Below, one piece after another: positions 58,453-64,000 of a DNA stretch of 64,000 bases (position 1 is the first letter of the stretch; every line of letters starts with the position of its first letter). Made by a program: the position numbers and the translations under genes. Under the pieces are notes generated by a model. The model did not search any database and was not told where the DNA came from. It saw nothing but the letters and a program-made list of their open reading frames with translations. The stretch is from Gonatopus flavifemur (taxonomy: Eukaryota; Arthropoda; Insecta; Hymenoptera; Dryinidae), in NCBI GenBank assembly GCA_018340375.1, contig JAFFJZ010000002.1, positions 16,572,001-16,636,000 on the forward strand, given 5' to 3'.

Positions 58453-58797
58453 AGCAGCCGTAAACTTCGAAGGAAAATCCATATTCTCATTGGATCTGTT
58501 TGAATTTATTCAGATCAAGTATTGCCACTTTAGAAGACTCTTAAATTATTTATTCAAAAAAGTAATTATATATAAATCTAGTACACGTGTCAAAATAACA
58601 AAAAACATTTTTTTCAACGTTAACAAAATTATGTAAAACTTTGAATGCGTTTTTCTCGATACCATTTTTTACATTTGCCTCACAAACACTGTTAGGGAAG
58701 TTATAAAGTTTTTCTCATAAACAATTTATTCAACAGAATTCATAGTAAAATATTGAATTCAATAATATAATTTTCAATGCCAAGCATTTTATTCTCA
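58453..58797 (+). repeat. Direct repeat flanking a foldback, copy B
   Basis: Second copy of 57427-57725 with about 45 extra bases near 58561-58607 (TATATATAAATCTAGTACAC). Those bases are missing from copy A. Confidence 0.8.
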
Positions 58798-59288
58798 ATG
58801 TTGAGACCTTCCTTCTTAATTTTAATAAAATATTTGTAAAATTTAGTAAGCAAATATTACATTTCAGTAAGAAATTGTGAAATTCCATCACTCATATTGA
58901 ATTTAAGAATTTTTCTCACAGTGCACCGCTTCAACAACTTTCGTCCGATTGACTTTGAATTTTACCAGCATCTTTCGAATATAATTTCGCAGAAAAATAC
59001 GTACGGAATTTTCGATTTATTGAAAACTTTTGGTATTATTGGTACTTTAATACGAAAGTTTATCATCGAAAATTCGACCATCAACTTCAAATGTTCGCCA
59101 TTTCTAGGAAAATCAATATTTTCCAAAAATTAGAAAGATCTTGTTAAAATTTGAAGTCAATCGGACGAAAATTGTTGAAACGATTTGTAAGGCCGATTTA
59201 AAAAGTGGTTTCGAGAAAAACGCGCTCCAAGTGTCACATGTAATTTTTTGTTACTTTGACACTTGTACTAAATGTATATATAATCACT
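58561..59288. repeat. Foldback split by a CACTGTTAG MITE
   Basis: AGTAATTATATATAAATCTA..GCGTTTTTCTCGATACC and CAACTTTCGTCCGATTGAC pair with inverted text up to 59288. The left arm is broken by the MITE 58687-58923, which the right arm lacks. Confidence 0.7.
58687..58923. mobile_element. CACTGTTAG MITE nested in a foldback arm
   Basis: CACTGTTAGGGAAGTTATAA and the inverse CACTGTGAGAAAAATTCTTA, 237 bp. Family of 56870-57179. Confidence 0.7.
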
Positions 59289-61624
59289 TTTTTATATGCT
59301 CCTCATGAGCCTTCTACAGTGGTCATACTCTTTAAATCAGGAACAAAATCCGCTCGATTAATTTGAACGTTTTAAGCATATCCAGCAATTATTCGATATA
59401 AAAATATTTTTCCTTCACCAATGGACCATCGATGTGAGCATCTTTCAGTTCTTTCAAAAACTTCAATAGATTTTATAAAAATATAAAACCAAAATACACC
59501 CTTTACAAGAGTGTGATGAAATTATCATTCTCAATAAAGACTTCAATAAAATGTCTGCAGGATTGCGATTCAATCGTTACAACACGGACTCCAATAGCCC
59601 ACAATTGGAACGTCAACAATCTTCACCGAATAAGAATATTCTTTTGATTCACAAAACTTATGAATATTTCCACAATTCGTTGAAATCATTCTGACATATT
59701 AGATTCTTTTTTCAACTACTCGAAAAATGCCAAGAACTTGTTTTTGCAACCATTTTTATGAGATGTTGGATTGAAATCTACCGGGCTAAGTTCGAACATA
59801 GAATGCAAGTCAATGCTAATACAAATGGGCGTTACTAACGTTTGCATTGTCGTAACGGCTTCTAAGTAACAGTTCACGATAAGTGCTGACAGGGTGACAC
59901 GAAGAAGTCAAGGATGTACTTTACTAATGTGTTTCAACCTATAATTTGGAGAAATTCGCATTCTTATACATGAGTTCTGCAGTGCTACAAAGATAATATT
60001 CGATCAATTGAGAATCTTAAGAGAATATGCAAACTACGTGCACGTAGTTATTCGCCATCGGTATACAGTGATATAAGAATGTAGAATAATGCAACTCCAA
60101 ATTCATTCAACGTAACAAGGAGGAAACAATTCAAAAAATTAATGATTCTTTTCATGAGACTACTTTCAATTTTATTCGTTCATAAATGTGGATCGGAATG
60201 TTTGATTTCAGGTATTCACAAACTTTCGATACCGTCAAACTCCACCCCAACATAACAAAAATCTTCCCAGACGCAAATAGAAATCATTCTAGGCGTGTCT
60301 TTGGGAAGGGAGTGGCCATAGTACTGCCTAGAGGATCTCGTTTGCTCCTTGTTTGCGCCACAGAAGGCGCTAGAATATTTTCTATCAGGAGGAATTTGCG
60401 AGCATTTTTCTAAAGAAAATTCTAGAACAGATTTGCAAACGGTAAATGATGAGGATTTTATATCATAATAAAAAATGAGTTTTCTTTGACAGGCTATGTG
60501 ATTATGTAGAGCTTGAAAAATATCTTCCGCTGTGTCATCATTTTTAAGACCATATTTCATGCAATAATTTAGTATCATAGACACAATCGTTCTTCTTCTC
60601 GAATCATTTATAATTCAATCCTCATTATTCAATGCGCGTATTGAGAACGATTAGAACAATACATTCATATTTCATGAATATATATTACTAAAGTCGCTAC
60701 AAAAACATCCCGTAGATAAATGGATAGATCGATATCTCACATCTTCAGTGTTCTGATCTGAGAAGATTCGTCACAGTATTTCACAATTCTTGATATTCTG
60801 ATCCGAATCATATTTTTTATACTTGCCTATATCTTTCTTTATATCTTGCCATATCATGCCTCATCTTTCACGTGGAATCCTTTCCAAAGAGTGAAAACAT
60901 ATTGATAAGTATAGTACGAACCATGGAATTGTGAAGGAGAAAGTCAAATTCCTTGATGCGTACTTTTATTTGAAAATTTTAGACGTTTCTACTTCTGTGA
61001 TTTAATTTACCTGTACGAATTGGATGCTTTGATTTCTCAATAGCTTCATTTTAGAGTGAAACAATAGGATCTCTAATTCACTTATTCTTCAATGTTCGGG
61101 ATGATGTTTATGCAATAAGATTTTCAGATCCAATTATTTATGAGAAAATCATATTCATTTTTGATTAAATGGGACGCAGATGGTTGATGATTATCAAATA
61201 TTTTCTAGAGAACGCTGTTTTTGTAGTAAAATTCAATATTCTGAATACAGGGAATAGTTCATGAAATTGTTGCCACGAGGAATATTTCAAATTGAAATGA
61301 AGAGCCAACAGAACTGCAGTGACTCATTGTCCTCATTGAAACATGTTTGCAAGGAATGTAACGAGTAGGGTGAACCGTTGATCTGTTTCTCTGATTGCAA
61401 CTTTAGAATAGAAAATTGAACGATGAAATGGCGATTTTGGTAACTGGTACGATTTCAACTCCTTGTTTCTATGGTAACGTGAACAATTTACCGCACTCTT
61501 TCCAATGTCGAATGTGACTTATCACAATTTTAATGTTCCTGTGAGAACATACATCGCATATTGTACACAAAGATTTCTTGCAGAACGCATACCCAGTCGA
61601 AGGAAAATTGCACATTGCTCTACA
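59289..61624. other. Stretch without a supported gene
   Basis: AT-rich. A 122-codon minus-strand frame at 60216-60584 has no domain I recognise and includes the common repeat-like word AGCGCCTTCTGTGGCGC. At this base composition such a frame is near chance expectation. Confidence 0.4.
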
Positions 61625-61860
61625 CACCGAAAAAAAAAATGTATTCGACCGAATGAACTGGAGTTAGTTGTGAAAATTAGTTCCGAGTGATAAAAAAATA
61701 GAAGCCAGCAATAAAAGCTGTAGTAAAGGCAACTTCAAATTAGTAACAGCAACCAAAATCAGAGGAATTCAATTTGAATTTAGTTGAGCCAACGTCTGTT
61801 TTAGTTATCTAAACATCAACAACTGTATCTAGTTGCTGGGACTAATTATATTTTACAGTG
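61625..61860. mobile_element. CACCGAAAAA MITE, eroded
   Basis: CACCGAAAAAAAAAATGTAT and the inverse CACTGTAAAATATAATTAGT, CA on both sides (decayed TA). AGTTAGTTG / CAACTGTATCTAGTTG words resemble 48526-48764. Confidence 0.55.
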
Positions 61861-61869
61861 CATATCAAA

Positions 61870-63150
61870 ACAATGGGACGCTTGAATTTTAACATAAATC
61901 TCAAATCTTAATGTTCATTGTGAATTTTACAGATTCATTATCTTCATTACAGCATATATTACATCGATAGTAAAGTAAATTGGCTAAAATCACGCAGTCC
62001 TATTATCTTGTGAACAATATCAAATTATTTATTGTGAAAATTTTGATTTGAAGGCCTGAAGTACTCCATTATCGCCCCGGAAAGAAATATTCTATTAAAC
62101 CCTATTACAAATGTTGAAATTTCTGATTGAATATCATTGAATTCCATTGAAACCTATTCATTTTCCCATTCGTCAATGAGATTTTCAATTGTTTGAAAGA
62201 ATCCCATGCCCCCAACATGACGCATCATTATTAAAAATTGTTCAATCTCAATCAGGTTTGTTTATCTCGATAATTTCAAACAGACCCCTGTAATTTAACG
62301 AATAAATTTCAATCATTTTATTGTTTGAATAATTTGGTACCCGAACGCGTAACATGAAGCGAGTGAAAAATAATCTCATTATCTGTCTATCGCATGAATA
62401 AAATTTACGTATAATGTCCGTACAAAAACGAAGTCATAATCTTTTGAGATGAAAGTTGTCCCTCGACATATTGGACAGGAGATGCGGTACGTAATGTGTA
62501 ACTCGAATGGTTCTCAAGACGCGCGTGTGGATCGCTTTTGCCTATAAGTGGAGAGTGAAGCCTCACAATGTTGATCAATTCATTATTATTTGTCAATAAA
62601 AGGTCATGAAGACTAGGTATCTGATTATTTTTTATCGGTATCGGTTTAATGATGTGTTATTTGAGATTGAAACATAATTTAAGGATTAAGAAATTCACTC
62701 CCATACGTATCATCATTAAAAGTAACATGAATTGACTAACTGCCGATGAACAAATTAAAATCTGCAAAGAGCGATCAAGTGTTCGAAGGTTAACTTGCCT
62801 TACTATTCTCATCACTTCGAGGTAATTTTCCATCTTGAGCGATCGGGGATTATATTCATGGAAGATGTGATTTATCTGATCATCGATTAATACATTTTTT
62901 CATCAATTTCTATAGCATTTCAACTTATTCTCAAATTCATGATTCATAAAACAGTATATTGTTTCTAGTTTTCAGTTGAATACGGTTGAGATTTTTACAG
63001 TGTCGTGAAATCGCAGATTATCCGCTGTTCCATGATTGAAAGAAACTGTTTTTGAATATTTTATGGTGATGAGAATTCTTGAAAGGATCGATTTTTCTTG
63101 TATAGAAATCATAAAAAATTTTTATCAAATAAAAAGATTATTTCATTTTA
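61870..63150. other. Stretch without a supported gene
   Basis: AT-rich with an eroded CCCTGnTTAAAGAA-like fragment near 62095-62215 and a GC-richer patch near 62340-62560. No convincing exon. Confidence 0.35.
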
Positions 63151-63160
63151 TTATTATTAT

Positions 63161-63828
63161 CAGGGGTGTGCGGGTACCCGAGTCATCGGGTTTTTATCGG
63201 GTCGGGTTTTTCAATTACCCGAGTTTTTCGGGTACCCGATTACATTCGGGTAATTCAAATATAGCAAACGTTTTCCTCAGCAGGAAATATTGTGACAGCA
63301 ACTCGATCAAGATTGCTGACAATACATGTGGAAGAGTTGTGCTTCCTCCATTCAAATTTACAAATATGAAAAAAGAATGATATTTATAAGAAGAATATTT
63401 ATTTTCATTGATGTTCAAGATTCTATATTGTGGTTACTGAATACGAAAATAGATGATATATTATTTATGAGATATAAATGTGATTATATTTTTTAATTGA
63501 ATTAAAAAATAAATATAAACATTCCATGAAGCAATTTGGAGATTTCTTAATGCGCTGCATAATCAATTACATGGAGTAACAACTCTAATAGACTTCTAGT
63601 GAATATGGCATGCTTCATATTAGAATTGAATTCATATGAAATCCCCTTATTCCTACAATCGCTCAAGACAATTTGTCCTTAAAATATCAACGGCAATGGC
63701 AACTTCGAATAGAAGTTGAAAATATTAAATTCAAGCGATTTTATTATATTCGGGTACCCGACTTGGAAAACCCGATTTAATCGGATACCCGACCCGACCC
63801 GATAAAAAGTGCTACCTGCACACCCCTA
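63161..63828. mobile_element. hAT-type non-autonomous element with GGGTACCCGA arrays
   Basis: CAGGGGTGTGCGGGTACCCG and the inverse TAGGGGTGTGCAGGTAGCAC, with a perfect 8-bp duplication ATTATTAT at 63153-63160 and 63829-63836. GGGTACCCGA and CGGGTTTT words cluster at both ends. The centre is AT-rich and non-coding. Confidence 0.85.
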
Positions 63829-64000
63829 ATTATTATATTATTATATCATTTTATTCCATATAATTCTTGTTAGTTTTTAATATTTTTCACAAAATCCTCA
63901 ACACTAGATACTTATTCTATAGAAAAGAATCGATTTTGTTTATGGATTCCCATCACTAATATATTGAAAAATTGAATAACTGTTTGTGCTTCTAAAATAA

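Noticed and set aside
60216..60584. 122-codon minus-strand frame
   Set aside because: No recognised domain; a frame of this length is close to chance expectation in 64 kb of this composition.
1..64000. CRISPR arrays, operons, rRNA and intact tRNA genes
   Set aside because: No regularly spaced identical repeats, no bacterial gene layout, and no full cloverleaf or rRNA-like block was seen on either strand.

Overview
The window is AT-rich eukaryotic DNA from an insect. The evidence is an arthropod RR-1 cuticular protein gene, an intact mauritiana-type mariner transposon, and dense arrays of short inverted-repeat transposons (MITEs). The species cannot be named from the sequence. There are no operons, Shine-Dalgarno sites or long bacterial-style reading frames.

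Only one complete host gene is supported. It lies on the minus strand from about 54705 to 24100 and encodes a 137-residue secreted chitin-binding (Rebers-Riddiford RR-1) cuticular protein. Its 414-nt coding sequence is split over three exons: 54595-54606 (four codons, MKTL), 38336-38466 (rest of the signal peptide and N-terminus) and 24166-24436 (most of the chitin-binding domain and the C-terminus). All junctions are GT-AG and the frame is kept exactly. The introns are about 16.1 kb and 13.9 kb, so more than 98% of the transcription unit is intron. An arthropod initiator (TCAGT) lies 99 nt upstream of the ATG and an AATAAA lies about 60 nt after the stop.

Nearly everything else is transposon sequence, much of it nested. 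Region 1-24165 (downstream of the gene) holds a hAT-type element, piggyBac-like elements flanked by TTAA, many TA-flanked MITEs, two long foldbacks at TTAA sites, degenerate tandem repeats, and weak traces of two possible host exons (5550-5603 and about 22124-22294). Intron 2 (24437-38335) holds at least ten inverted-repeat elements. Intron 1 (38467-54594) holds an intact 1286-bp mariner inside a hAT-type MITE, a MULE transposase pseudogene split by a 1.1-kb element, a 2.1-kb TA-flanked element with a psq-type helix-turn-helix remnant, a four-element nest at 49063-50177, and two copies of the hAT-type family seen at the left edge. Region 54706-64000 (upstream of the gene) has a GC-richer stretch next to the promoter, more MITEs, a foldback bracketed by ~300-bp direct repeats, and a hAT-type element of GGGTACCCGA repeats with a perfect 8-bp target duplication.

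The notable features are the extreme intron load of a tiny cuticle gene, the readable insertion order of the nested elements, and the recurrent long hairpins at TTAA sites that could make double-stranded RNA. No undescribed multi-gene system is visible.
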